Shown: piece by piece, positions 1 to 7,381 of the stretch
How the letters are laid out: the number at the start of each line of letters is the position of its first letter
How positions within the stretch are numbered: position 1 is the first letter of the stretch
Assembly: GCA_030151135.1 (NCBI GenBank)
Contig: JASLEQ010000444.1
Coordinates: forward strand, 1 to 16,758
Origin: Candidatus Sulfotelmatobacter sp.
GTDB taxonomy: Bacteria; Acidobacteriota; Terriglobia; Terriglobales; SbA1
Direction: 5' to 3'
DNA length: 16,758 nt
Notes under the pieces: generated by a model
The model's input: only the letters and a program-made list of their open reading frames with translations
Told to the model about the DNA's origin: nothing
The model's database searches: none
Program-made: the position numbers and the translations under genes

Positions 1-2586
1 AACCGGAATCTGAATGCGCTCTATCAGAAACTGGTAAACCAGGGAACCTTAACCAACCCGCGGTATGACAACAACCGCTTTGGCGGCTTGATCGGCGGAC
101 CGATCGTCAAGAACAAGTTGTTTTACTTCGTGAACTTCGAATACAACCCGATCGGAGAGGCCGCGTCACCCAGTTCAGCCGCACTGGCCCCGACGGCTGC
201 GGGTTGGAGTCAGATCCTGGCAATCCCGGGAGTTTCAGCGAGCAACGCGAACGGCTTCGCCAAGTTTGCCACGGCGCCTGCCGGGAACGGTCAGACGGTG
301 ACGGTAAACGATTACGTCTCGACCCCAGGAACGCCGATCGCGCACAACATCCCCATCGGAGTGGTTCCGATCGTAGCTCCGGCTTTCACGAACAACCGGG
401 CCTTAGTCAGTTCCATGGACTGGGATGTAAGCGACAAAGATCAGGTCCGCGGCCGTTACATCTACAACGAAATTAAGTCGATAGACACATCCGCTGAGCT
501 GCCTGCTTTTTACACGCCATATATCCAGCCTTATCACCTGGTAACGCTGGCCGAATTTCATTCGTTTACTCCGAACATTGGCAACGAGTTCCGCGTGGGA
601 TTCAACCGCACGGCGCAGAACTATACGGTGCCAGCCGGCGCCCTGGGGAAGTTCCAGAATCTGGATGCCTTTCCGAACTTAACGATTGACGAACTCGGCA
701 GCATCAACGTGGGGCCTGACCCCAACGCCCCGCAGTACACAATCGAGAACACATACCAACTCGAAGATAACTTCTCGTGGGTGATCAAGAACCACAACCT
801 GAAGATCGGTGCGGATCTGCGAAAGCAAATCGATCCCCAAAAGTTCATCCAACGCGCTCGCGGCGATTACGAATGGTCCACGCTCGATGGATTCGTAAAC
901 GACTTTGGGCCGAACTCGACCAACGCGGCCGGTTTTGCGCAGCGTAGCTTTGGATCGGCAGGATACTCGGGCGATGACCAGATGTATGGCTGGTATGTGA
1001 ATGACGTCTGGAAAGTCACCCGCAATCTCAGCTTGAACCTGGGCGTGCGGTACGAGTATCTGACCGTTCCCTACGGATGGAAGCAACAAAGCTTGAACGC
1101 GATCTCCGACGTGCCCGGGTTGATCACATTCGGCGTGCCCCAGGCTCCGAAGAACGATTTCATGCCGCGCATCGGCTTCGCGTATTCGCCTGGCAACAGC
1201 GGCAATACGTCGATTCGTGGCGGCTTCAGCATGGGCTACGACGTTCTGTATGACAACATCGGAACTTTGTCGCGGCCGCCGCAGATTGGATCCACCGTAA
1301 ACTGCCCCGATACACAAGGCATTTGCCACTCCACGGGCTTCTTAGCCAATGGAGGCATTCCGCCGGAGCAGTCGAGCGGCATCACGATTTTGAGCCAGGC
1401 GGATGCGCGAAACGCGACCTCTTCCTGGTTGCCAAATAAGGTGCAATACCCCTACGCCGAGTCATGGAATTTGGGGGTACAGCATGTGTTCAAGCAATAC
1501 ACCGCTGAGGTTCGCTACGTGGGATCCCGCGGCGTTCACCTTCCGGTTCAGGACATCCTGAATTACTACACGTATGTAACTCCGACGAACTCTCTGCCGA
1601 CGTATCTGACGGCGCCGTCGCAGGCGTCCCTCGACGCGCTGCCGATCACGCTCGATGGTCCGGGTGGATTGTTCGATCAGAGCTACAATTGCGTGACAAC
1701 TTGCTTTGTCGGCGCAAAGTGGCTGAACGCAGGATTCGACTCTGGCAATCCGATTACCTCGTTCGGGCCATGGGGCGCATCCACTTACCACGGTTTGCAG
1801 ACACAGGTGCAGCGCAGTTTGAGCAACGGACTGCAATTCCTGGCGGCGTGGACATGGAGTCATACGATCGACAACAGCACGGCGGATTTCCACTCGACGG
1901 ACATCACGCCGAGACGTCCGCAAGACTTCCAGAACATCAGTGCGGACCGGGCGAATTCCTTGCTCGATCACGCACACCGCATCACGATGCAGGTCAGCTA
2001 CGACGTGCCGTGGTTCGCTCACGACTCAAGCTGGGTCAAGAAAAACATTCTCGGCAACTACGAGTTCGTGCCCGTCTACACTTGGGAATCGGGCCAGTGG
2101 GGAACGGTGCAGAGTGCGGTAGACGCGAACTTAAACGGAGACGCAGCGCCCGATCGGGCGATTTTCAACCCGAAAGGCATCAAGGGAACCGGAAGCGACG
2201 TAACTGCGTTGACCAATAGCGCCGGATACACAGTCGCGTATGTGGCGAATAACCCAAATGCGGAATTCATTACAGCAGGCAACGGCGCGTATGCAACAAC
2301 GGGCCGTAGCAACCTGCAGACTCCGCCCATCAATAACTTCGACATCACAGCTGCTAAGCACCTGAGATTCGGCGAGCGCTACCGCCTGGATTTCCTGGCG
2401 CAGGCATTCAACGTACTCAACCACCCACAGTTTGTTACCGGGTATCTGAACGATATTGGCAGCCTCGGAGTGACGGGCCCGTCGAGGGACAACTTTATTC
2501 CCTCGTCGAGTACGTTTAATCAACCACGGTTGAATTTCTCAAGCAGCCCGCGCACCATGCAGCTGGCGTTGAAGTTCAGCTTCTAG
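1..2586 (+). CDS. TonB-dependent receptor, Oar-like, C-terminal part (5' end outside window)
   Basis: Outer-membrane beta-barrel receptor for TonB-powered uptake of large substrates, probably oligosaccharides or peptides; the substrate cannot be read from the sequence. The frame is open from base 1, so the N-terminal signal, carboxypeptidase-like domain and most of the plug are missing; 861 residues are visible. Near the left edge, NNRFGGLIGGPIVKNKLFYF is the hallmark that opens the barrel in acidobacterial Oar-like receptors. The rest shows alternating aromatic/polar strands such as NLSLNLGVRYEYL and AWTWSHTIDNSTADF, and an RLDFLAQAFNVLNHPQF motif near the end. The last residues, LALKFSF, give the terminal Phe typical of barrel proteins recognised by the BAM machinery. 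A Met at base 88 is internal and not the start. An intrinsic terminator follows 21 bases after the stop, so this gene ends its transcription unit. The family is very confident; the ligand is unknown. Confidence 0.93.
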   Translation, partial: NRNLNALYQKLVNQGTLTNPRYDNNRFGGLIGGPIVKNKLFYFVNFEYNPIGEAASPSSAALAPTAAGWSQILAIPGVSASNANGFAKFATAPAGNGQTVTVNDYVSTPGTPIAHNIPIGVVPIVAPAFTNNRALVSSMDWDVSDKDQVRGRYIYNEIKSIDTSAELPAFYTPYIQPYHLVTLAEFHSFTPNIGNEFRVGFNRTAQNYTVPAGALGKFQNLDAFPNLTIDELGSINVGPDPNAPQYTIENTYQLEDNFSWVIKNHNLKIGADLRKQIDPQKFIQRARGDYEWSTLDGFVNDFGPNSTNAAGFAQRSFGSAGYSGDDQMYGWYVNDVWKVTRNLSLNLGVRYEYLTVPYGWKQQSLNAISDVPGLITFGVPQAPKNDFMPRIGFAYSPGNSGNTSIRGGFSMGYDVLYDNIGTLSRPPQIGSTVNCPDTQGICHSTGFLANGGIPPEQSSGITILSQADARNATSSWLPNKVQYPYAESWNLGVQHVFKQYTAEVRYVGSRGVHLPVQDILNYYTYVTPTNSLPTYLTAPSQASLDALPITLDGPGGLFDQSYNCVTTCFVGAKWLNAGFDSGNPITSFGPWGASTYHGLQTQVQRSLSNGLQFLAAWTWSHTIDNSTADFHSTDITPRRPQDFQNISADRANSLLDHAHRITMQVSYDVPWFAHDSSWVKKNILGNYEFVPVYTWESGQWGTVQSAVDANLNGDAAPDRAIFNPKGIKGTGSDVTALTNSAGYTVAYVANNPNAEFITAGNGAYATTGRSNLQTPPINNFDITAAKHLRFGERYRLDFLAQAFNVLNHPQFVTGYLNDIGSLGVTGPSRDNFIPSSSTFNQPRLNFSSSPRTMQLALKFSF

Positions 2587-2607
2587 GCTGACCGCTAAAC
2601 AATAATT

Positions 2608-2636
2608 GGGAGGCTCGCGAGAGCCTCCCTTTTTTT
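2608..2636 (+). terminator. Intrinsic terminator after the TonB receptor
   Basis: A perfect 9-bp stem (GGGAGGCTC at 2608-2616 with GAGCCTCCC at 2621-2629) closes on a GCGA tetraloop of the stable GNRA class. It is followed directly by seven T (2630-2636). This is the only textbook Rho-independent terminator seen in the window. Confidence 0.93.
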
Positions 2637-2791
2637 CATGGCGCCAGTTCCCTGAAGACAGCCTGTATCCCGCTAACCAGACCTACGTCTCGGGCAGCAC
2701 CCATCCGGCTTGGGAGCGCGTCAGAATGAAAGGTGCGCAAGACCAGCTAACCTCTGACGAGGTTTGACCGTGTACGCCAGAGACCTTAAAC
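2637..2791. other. Intergenic stretch with a small hairpin, no gene seen
   Basis: No convincing ORF was found. A perfect 6-bp inverted repeat (AACCTC 2749-2754, loop TGAC, GAGGTT 2759-2764) ends in only three T, too few for a good terminator. A TTGACC hexamer (2764-2769) looks like a -35 box but stands 27 bp from the TATACT at 2797, too far for a normal sigma-70 pair. A minus-strand ORF across this gap was judged a shadow. Confidence 0.5.
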
Positions 2792-4405
2792 TTGGATATA
2801 CTCCGCCTATTTGCTGAGATTTGCCTTCCCGGGTTCGGGTGCGGGAAGGCCATCGCGCGGGAGGGATTCCTGAGTCGTTCTCTGGGTTTTGGACTTCGAA
2901 CGTTTGCAGTCGCCGCTCTGCTGGGACTAGCCTCTTCTTTCTGCGCAGCCCAGAACAGCAATCCCATTACACTGGATACGAGCGAGACGCTGTTTGCGGT
3001 GCTGACCGCAATGAACGCTTGCGGCTATGACGCCGATCTGAATACGTCCGACGCCCAGCGGCTGAACATCAGGGCCGAAGTCACAAGAAACCTTCGGGAT
3101 TCTGAAGACGGTCTCGCCGCGCTGACATCGATGTGCGACTGGTACGTGCAGCACAAGGGCCGGGATGCACAGCATGATCTCTCGCAGTTCGTCTCGCTGG
3201 CTTTGTATCTGCAAGGGCCGCCACAATTTCTGCCGCGAGGAAAAGAAGACGAGATGCCTCCAGATGCCGCGCCGCTCGCGGGATTTGGGACTCTCCTCGA
3301 AAAGTTCTACGACAGGGCCAACTTGCACGGAATCTGGGAGGCGCATCGTGCCAACTATGCTTCGCTGGTCGCCCGCTATCACGACCCGCTCGCCAAGATG
3401 GTGTTCGATACCGACATTTACCTGAAGCTGCAATCGGGCGGCTATCTGGGACGGACGTTCACGATCCTGCTGGATTTTATGGGCGATCCGAATGAAGCGA
3501 ACGCCCGGAATTATGGAGCGGACTACTACGTCGTGGTATTCCCGTCTCCAGATCCGAACTCGAGCCAGCCCTTAAAGATGGAACAGATCCGGCACACATA
3601 TCTGCATTATTTGCTGGATCCAATGGCGGAAAAACATTTTTCCCACGTGAAGCGCTTGGAACCGCTCCTGCAATCGGTAAAGCGTGCGCCGCTGGAAGAG
3701 AGTTTCAAGACAGACATTTCACTGCTGGTGACCGAATGCCTGGTACGGGCGGTTGAAATCCGGACGATGGGCACGAAGCAAACCGCCGAGGCGATGCGGG
3801 TGCAAGCCGCAGACGATGCAGTGAGACAGGGATATATCCTGACCAGGTACTTTTACAACTCCTTACTCGGATTTGAGAAAGATCCCGCCGGGCTGCGGTC
3901 CGCGTACTCGGACATTCTGGATGCGATCGACGTGAACCAGCAGCGGAGGGCGGCGAGCGAGATCCAGTTTGCGCAGAATTCCTCCCCGGAATTGGTCCAA
4001 TTGTCGAGGCTCGAAGATCGCAGGATGCTGGTGACAGCGGAACAGCGGCTGGCGGCGGGGGACCCAAAGGGGGCGCAGGAACTGGCGCAGCAGGCTCTAG
4101 ATAAGAAAGTTGGCGATGAAGGGCGCGCGCTATTTATCCTGGCACAAGTTGCTGTAGCAACAAGGAACCGTGACAGCGCGGCAGAAAATTTTCAGAAGGC
4201 GATCCAGTCGACCAAAGATCCGAAAGTCCTGGCATGGTCGCACGTTTACCTCGGTCGAATTCTGGATATGAAGGAAGATCGCGAGGGGGCGATGAACGAA
4301 TATCGCGCGGCGCTCACGGTGGCAACGAATCTGCCGGAAGTAAAGGCAGCGGCGGAAAAGGGCTTGCAGCAGGCGTATGAACCGCCCGCAAAGCCGCAGC
4401 AGTAA
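2792..4405 (+). CDS. Exported protein: degenerate peptidase-like domain plus C-terminal TPRs (start uncertain)
   Basis: I do not recognise a named family. The longest frame starts at TTG 2792 (537 aa), but a 511-aa start at CTG 2870 fits better. That version opens with a classic signal peptide (LSRSL... then TFAVAALLGLASSFCAA|Q), follows an SD (GGGAGGGA, 2859-2866), and agrees with the candidate -10. In the 537-residue numbering, the middle domain (about 60-355) holds QIRHTYLHYLLDP (266-278) and TECLVRAVEIR (314-324). These resemble the HExxH and downstream Glu of gluzincin-type DUF4932-like proteins, but the catalytic Glu is Thr269, so peptidase activity is doubtful. The C-terminus (about 410-515) has three TPR-like helical pairs. 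It sits between a terminator and a second exported TPR gene. Likely a periplasmic scaffold or binding protein; the role is unknown. Confidence 0.75.
   Translation: MDILRLFAEICLPGFGCGKAIAREGFLSRSLGFGLRTFAVAALLGLASSFCAAQNSNPITLDTSETLFAVLTAMNACGYDADLNTSDAQRLNIRAEVTRNLRDSEDGLAALTSMCDWYVQHKGRDAQHDLSQFVSLALYLQGPPQFLPRGKEDEMPPDAAPLAGFGTLLEKFYDRANLHGIWEAHRANYASLVARYHDPLAKMVFDTDIYLKLQSGGYLGRTFTILLDFMGDPNEANARNYGADYYVVVFPSPDPNSSQPLKMEQIRHTYLHYLLDPMAEKHFSHVKRLEPLLQSVKRAPLEESFKTDISLLVTECLVRAVEIRTMGTKQTAEAMRVQAADDAVRQGYILTRYFYNSLLGFEKDPAGLRSAYSDILDAIDVNQQRRAASEIQFAQNSSPELVQLSRLEDRRMLVTAEQRLAAGDPKGAQELAQQALDKKVGDEGRALFILAQVAVATRNRDSAAENFQKAIQSTKDPKVLAWSHVYLGRILDMKEDREGAMNEYRAALTVATNLPEVKAAAEKGLQQAYEPPAKPQQ
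2797..2802 (+). promoter_or_regulatory. Candidate -10 box (TATACT) for the peptidase-like/TPR gene
   Basis: TATACT matches the sigma-70 -10 consensus at five of six positions. No good -35 lies 16-18 bp upstream. If used, transcription would start near 2809, downstream of the TTG that opens the longest ORF, and translation would have to begin further in. Confidence 0.4.
2823..2866 (+). promoter_or_regulatory. Leader hairpin and SD upstream of a possible CTG start
   Basis: A perfect 9-bp inverted repeat (GCCTTCCCG 2823-2831, CGGGAAGGC 2842-2850, 10-nt loop) precedes GGGAGGGA (2859-2866). That SD-like run ends three bases before CTG 2870; its GGAGG core is five bases from it. If translation began at TTG 2792, all of this would be coding and the SD would be a coincidence. 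Confidence 0.4.
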
Positions 4406-4437
4406 CGAGTCCCGAGTCGCGAGTCCTCAGTCCTGAG
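4406..4437 (+). repeat. Heptanucleotide tandem repeat, about 4.5 copies
   Basis: Starting at the base after the stop codon, units of seven bases run CGAGTCC, CGAGTCG, CGAGTCC, TCAGTCC, then TGAG. All share AGTC in the same register. There is no coding potential and no T-tract. A related 7-bp period appears in the scpA-scpB gap. Confidence 0.75.
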
Positions 4438-4442
4438 AAACC

Positions 4443-4472
4443 CAGCCGGCGGGTTTATTCAGAGCCCGGCTG
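4443..4472. other. Small inverted repeat without T-tract
   Basis: CAGCCGG (4443-4449) pairs perfectly with CCGGCTG (4466-4472) over a 16-nt loop. No T run follows on either strand, so it is a weak terminator at best. It lies just before the candidate -10 of the next gene. Confidence 0.4.
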
Positions 4473-4475
4473 CTG

Positions 4476-4481
4476 TAGAAT
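4476..4481 (+). promoter_or_regulatory. Candidate -10 box (TAGAAT) for the second TPR gene
   Basis: TAGAAT matches the -10 consensus at five of six positions, with TTTATT (4454-4459) as a weak -35 at 16 bp spacing. The predicted transcription start near 4488 leaves a leader of about 48 nt before the chosen ATG. Confidence 0.35.
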
Positions 4482-4524
4482 GCTGCGTTATCGAGTTCAC
4501 GTGAAATGATGAGATTTGTTGGTC

Positions 4525-4530
4525 GAGGAG
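4525..4530 (+). promoter_or_regulatory. SD that fixes the start of the second TPR gene
   Basis: GAGGAG lies five bases before ATG 4536. The ATGs at 4506 and 4509 open a frame ten codons longer but have no SD, and would put charged residues in front of a signal peptide that is complete without them. Confidence 0.8.
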
Positions 4531-4535
4531 AACGC

Positions 4536-5411
4536 ATGAAGCGTATAGCGATCGTCGCGGTAGTGTTGGCAGTCTGTTTGTCGGCTTTTGGTCAGGACAA
4601 GAGCAAGCAGCAGAGCACACCAGCAACACAGACGCCGGCGCAGGGCGCGGCGGGACAGGCGGCGACTCCGCCGGGAAAACGACAACCTCAGGCAAAAACT
4701 CAGCCGGAATTCGACGCTTACAAGGCGGCGATGGCGCTGACGGATGCGGCCGCACAGGAGAAGGCGGCCGATGATTTCGCCGCTAAGTTTCCCGACAGCG
4801 AGTTGCGCGTGGTGATTTACAAGGCAGCCATGCAGAAGTATGGGGCCGTCGGAAACTCAGACAAGATGCTAGAGATAGGCCAGAAGGCTCTAGCGCTTGA
4901 TGGGGACGATCCCGAGGCACTGGTTACAGTCTCGCAGGTCTTGGCTGAGCGGACAAAGGATACGGCGTTGGACAAAGATGAGCGGCTGGCCGAGGCGAAG
5001 AAAGATGCCGAGCGAGCGCTGGTCACGGTTGACACAGATGTGCCGACCGCGGGATATCCGCCGGAACGAATTGATATGTTTAAGCGGTTTGTGCGATCCG
5101 AAGCATATGCCATCTTAGGCACGCTGGCATCGAATGCCGAGAACTATCCGGAGGCCGAGACCGATCTAAAAAAGTCGATCGATGCTTTCCCAGAGCAACT
5201 CGATGCGGTTGCGATTTTGCGTCTGGCGATCGCGCTGGACAAGCAAAACAAGACGGCGGACGCGCTGAAGTATGCGAATCAGGCGGTGGACCTGACGAAG
5301 GATCATGCGGACAGTCCGGCTGGTAAGGCGGCGCGAGCGGAACAGGATCGGCTGACTAAGTTGAGCAGCGGCACGGCGCCCGGGCAGCCAGCCACACCCG
5401 CGAAAAACTGA
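4536..5411 (+). CDS. Exported TPR-containing protein of unknown function
   Basis: A 291-residue protein with an N-terminal signal peptide (MKRIAIVAVVLAVCLSAFG, cleavage before Gln20). The Cys14 context (LAVC) does not make a proper lipobox. A Gln/Ala/Pro/Thr-rich linker (about 21-58) leads to helical repeats. TPR-like units are seen around 108-140 (KMLEIGQKALALDGDDPEALV) and 186-255 (AEAYAILGTLASN-like, then YPEAETDLKKSIDAFPEQ and ADALKYANQAVDLTKDH). A second Pro/Ala-rich tail ends the chain. TPRs bind partner proteins, so a periplasmic adaptor role is likely, but no partner is named by the sequence. It follows another exported TPR gene by 130 bases and probably has its own promoter. No enzyme motif is visible. 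Confidence 0.8.
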   Translation: MKRIAIVAVVLAVCLSAFGQDKSKQQSTPATQTPAQGAAGQAATPPGKRQPQAKTQPEFDAYKAAMALTDAAAQEKAADDFAAKFPDSELRVVIYKAAMQKYGAVGNSDKMLEIGQKALALDGDDPEALVTVSQVLAERTKDTALDKDERLAEAKKDAERALVTVDTDVPTAGYPPERIDMFKRFVRSEAYAILGTLASNAENYPEAETDLKKSIDAFPEQLDAVAILRLAIALDKQNKTADALKYANQAVDLTKDHADSPAGKAARAEQDRLTKLSSGTAPGQPATPAKN

Positions 5412-5552
5412 ATCGCGGTGACACTAAAGAAGTAAGTCGCGCGAAAAAGGCGAGCTTTACCCGCTCGACAGCCGCAAGTGGCCGTCGACAGATAGGTATC
5501 TCGCTTTCCCGCAGGTGTTCGGCCTCCGACCTTGCCTGTTCTCCCTACTGAC
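5412..5552. other. Gap upstream of rnc with hairpin and short palindrome
   Basis: A stem is formed by TCGAC-a-GCC (5465-5473) and GGC-c-GTCGA (5480-5488) with one internal mismatch and a short loop. It is followed by the palindrome AGATA-GG-TATCT (5490-5501). TCGACAG also occurs as a direct repeat at 5465 and 5485. No clear -10/-35 pair or T-tract was found. These could be operator or leader elements of rnc. Confidence 0.4.
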
Positions 5553-6356
5553 ATGAAAGAACGAGAAATTACGGCGCTGGAAGAAGGGCTCGGATATCAC
5601 TTCCGGCGCAGAGCGGTAATCGAACAAGCCGTCACCCACAGCTCGCAGGCGCGCGAGATGGAGGCTCAGCAGGCCGGTGAGAGCAAGTACAAGGTTCGGG
5701 ACAACGAGCAACTTGAGTTTCTGGGCGATGCCGTCCTGGCTCTGGTCACCAGCGAGGAACTGTTCCAGCGCTTTCCTCAATTCCGGGAGGGAGAACTTTC
5801 GAAGCTGAGAGCGCATCTGGTCAGCGAGCGGCATCTGATCCAGGTGGCCCAACAACTCGAACTGGGGCACTATTTGAGGTTGGGACGCGGCGAGGAAAAG
5901 AGTGGCGGGCGCGGAAAGACCGCCCTGCTTGTCGACGCGCTGGAAGCGATACTGGCGGCAATTTACCTGGATGGCGGCTTGGAAGTCGCGCGGGAGTTCG
6001 TGCTGCGGAATGTGATTGCTCCCGAGTTGGAGCGGATGGAACGAGGTGGAGGCACCCTGCCCATCACAGATTTCAAGTCAGCCCTACAGGAGGCTGTGCA
6101 AAGCCTCGGCCTGCCCCAGCCGCTTTACGCTCTGGTGGATGAAGCCGGCCCAGAGCACAGCAAGACCTTCACGGTTGAGGCACGCTTGAACTCACGGGAC
6201 AACCGGCCTCCGGAATTTGTAGGACGGGCGAAAGGCTCGACAAAGAAGACGGCCGAACAGGATGCGGCCCGTCAACTTCTTACGTATTTGGCGTCCCGCC
6301 CGAAGGCCTCCGAGACGAAGTCTGCAGGTTCCTTGCCGACGGTGGATAATAAGTAG
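5553..6356 (+). CDS. rnc: Ribonuclease III
   Basis: Cuts double-stranded RNA in rRNA maturation and mRNA decay as a Mg2+-dependent homodimer in the cytoplasm. From ATG 5553 the protein has 267 residues. The family signature NEQLEFLGDAV spans 51-61, giving acidic residues Glu52, Glu55 and Asp59. The second acidic pair is Asp128/Glu131 in VDALEAILAAIYLDGG, so the full catalytic set is present. A double-stranded-RNA-binding domain fills about 172-246 and ends in GSTKKTAEQDAARQLL. The segment between THSS and the signature is about ten residues longer than in E. coli. A TTG at 5532 would add seven residues; neither start has a visible SD, so the start is less sure than the identity. The stop overlaps the GTG of lepB by one base, implying coupled translation. 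Confidence 0.96.
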   Translation: MKEREITALEEGLGYHFRRRAVIEQAVTHSSQAREMEAQQAGESKYKVRDNEQLEFLGDAVLALVTSEELFQRFPQFREGELSKLRAHLVSERHLIQVAQQLELGHYLRLGRGEEKSGGRGKTALLVDALEAILAAIYLDGGLEVAREFVLRNVIAPELERMERGGGTLPITDFKSALQEAVQSLGLPQPLYALVDEAGPEHSKTFTVEARLNSRDNRPPEFVGRAKGSTKKTAEQDAARQLLTYLASRPKASETKSAGSLPTVDNK

Positions 6357-7267
6357 TGTCGATGGATTTGCCAAACCAGCCCACCGTCTCCCCGGCAGAG
6401 ACTGTTACTCCGCAAGGCGATGTTCCGCCCGCGACGGATACGGTTCCAGCATTCGATGAGCAGAGGTTCAGGCCAGTTGATCCTTCCACGGGCGCGACTG
6501 CGCCGGTCGCGAACAGTGTGCCTCGTGGCAGGGTTGCTGCAAATATCGGCGCGGACCTGGTTAGCTCCATACAGTCACTGGTAGGCACGATCGTGATTGC
6601 GATTTTTGTGATCACCTTCATCGTGCAGGCATTTCAGATTCCGTCGGAATCGATGGAGAACACCCTGCTGGTGGGAGATTACCTGCTCGTCAACAAGCTG
6701 TGCTATGGCGGCCAAGGCCTGGGCGATCACATTATGCCGTACCAGAAGATTCAGCGAGAAGACATCATCGTGTTCCACTACCCGGTGGATCCGACGCAGC
6801 ATTTTGTGAAGCGCGTGATTGGTGTCCCCGGCGACCGGTTGAAGCTGGTCAACAAAAAGGTGTACGTCAACGGCAAACCGCTGGATGAACCGTATGTGCA
6901 TTTCATCGAGCCGCCGAATAATGTGTTTCGCGACGACTTCCCTCGCGTGGATATTCCAGCCTACGGCCTTGAGGGCAAATGGTGGCTGCAGATGAGGAAA
7001 CTGGTGGAGGATGGCGAACTGATTGTGCCCGACGGAAATTACTTCGTGATGGGAGACAATCGGGACGACAGCCAGGACAGCCGTTATTGGGGATTTGTAC
7101 CCAGGGAAAACATTATCGGGCGTCCTCTCATCATTTATTGGTCGGTGCAAGAGGGAGATGCGCCTGCAACGTCCACGCTGGCAGGGCGACTCCAACATCT
7201 GGCGTACGCGATGACCCACATGTTCAGCAATACGCGATGGAACAGGACCTTGCGGCTGGTACACTAA
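6356..7267 (+). CDS. lepB: Signal peptidase I (first copy)
   Basis: Removes Sec/Tat signal peptides on the outer face of the inner membrane. A Pro/Thr-rich cytoplasmic tail of about 70 residues precedes one membrane segment (about 72-92, LVGTIVIAIFVITFIVQAF). Directly after it comes IPSESMENTL with nucleophile Ser99, then FVKRVIGVPGD with general-base Lys152, and box E GDNRDDSQDSRYWG (233-246). The Ser/Lys dyad is therefore intact. The GTG start overlaps the rnc stop (TAGTG); an in-frame ATG two codons later (6362) is an equal alternative. It is the second gene of the rnc unit and is followed after 114 bases by a paralogue. A C-terminal amphipathic stretch ends in RWNRTLRLVH, shared in style with the second copy (RWGRTLKIVK). 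Confidence 0.95.
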   Translation: MSMDLPNQPTVSPAETVTPQGDVPPATDTVPAFDEQRFRPVDPSTGATAPVANSVPRGRVAANIGADLVSSIQSLVGTIVIAIFVITFIVQAFQIPSESMENTLLVGDYLLVNKLCYGGQGLGDHIMPYQKIQREDIIVFHYPVDPTQHFVKRVIGVPGDRLKLVNKKVYVNGKPLDEPYVHFIEPPNNVFRDDFPRVDIPAYGLEGKWWLQMRKLVEDGELIVPDGNYFVMGDNRDDSQDSRYWGFVPRENIIGRPLIIYWSVQEGDAPATSTLAGRLQHLAYAMTHMFSNTRWNRTLRLVH

Positions 7268-7370
7268 ATGCGCTGCAAACCTTAAGGGCTGAACCCTGAT
7301 CTCTGCGGCTTTTGAGGGCGCGACTGTTACGTCATGTCCGGGGTGGTAACTCTGATTTGTCAAAGGTGTT

Positions 7371-7377
7371 AAGGCGA
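7371..7377 (+). promoter_or_regulatory. SD for the second lepB (GTG start)
   Basis: AAGGCGA stands a few bases before GTG 7382 and supports that start. The rest of the 114-base gap holds only a 4-bp AGGG/CCCT hairpin (about 7286-7298), with no convincing promoter or terminator. Read-through from the first lepB is plausible. Confidence 0.5.
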
Positions 7378-7381
7378 GAAA

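Noticed and set aside
679..1329. Minus-strand ORF (216 codons) over the TonB receptor
   Set aside because: Shadow of the receptor frame; no motif.
2764..2802. TTGACC / TATACT as a sigma-70 promoter pair
   Set aside because: The spacing is 27 bp, well beyond the 16-18 bp that works; only the -10 was kept as a candidate.
2683..2967. Minus-strand ORF (94 codons) covering the gap before the peptidase-like gene
   Set aside because: It runs through the signal peptide of the plus gene, has no SD or recognisable motif, and Ser/Arg/Pro-rich content suggests chance.
4406..4437. CRISPR array
   Set aside because: The units are only seven bases with no spacers, so it is a simple tandem repeat.
4443..4472. 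Intrinsic terminator after the peptidase-like gene
   Set aside because: The 7-bp stem has a 16-nt loop and no T run on either strand.
6575..7363. Minus-strand ORF (262 codons) over the first lepB
   Set aside because: It is antisense to a complete signal peptidase, His/Arg-rich, with no domain.
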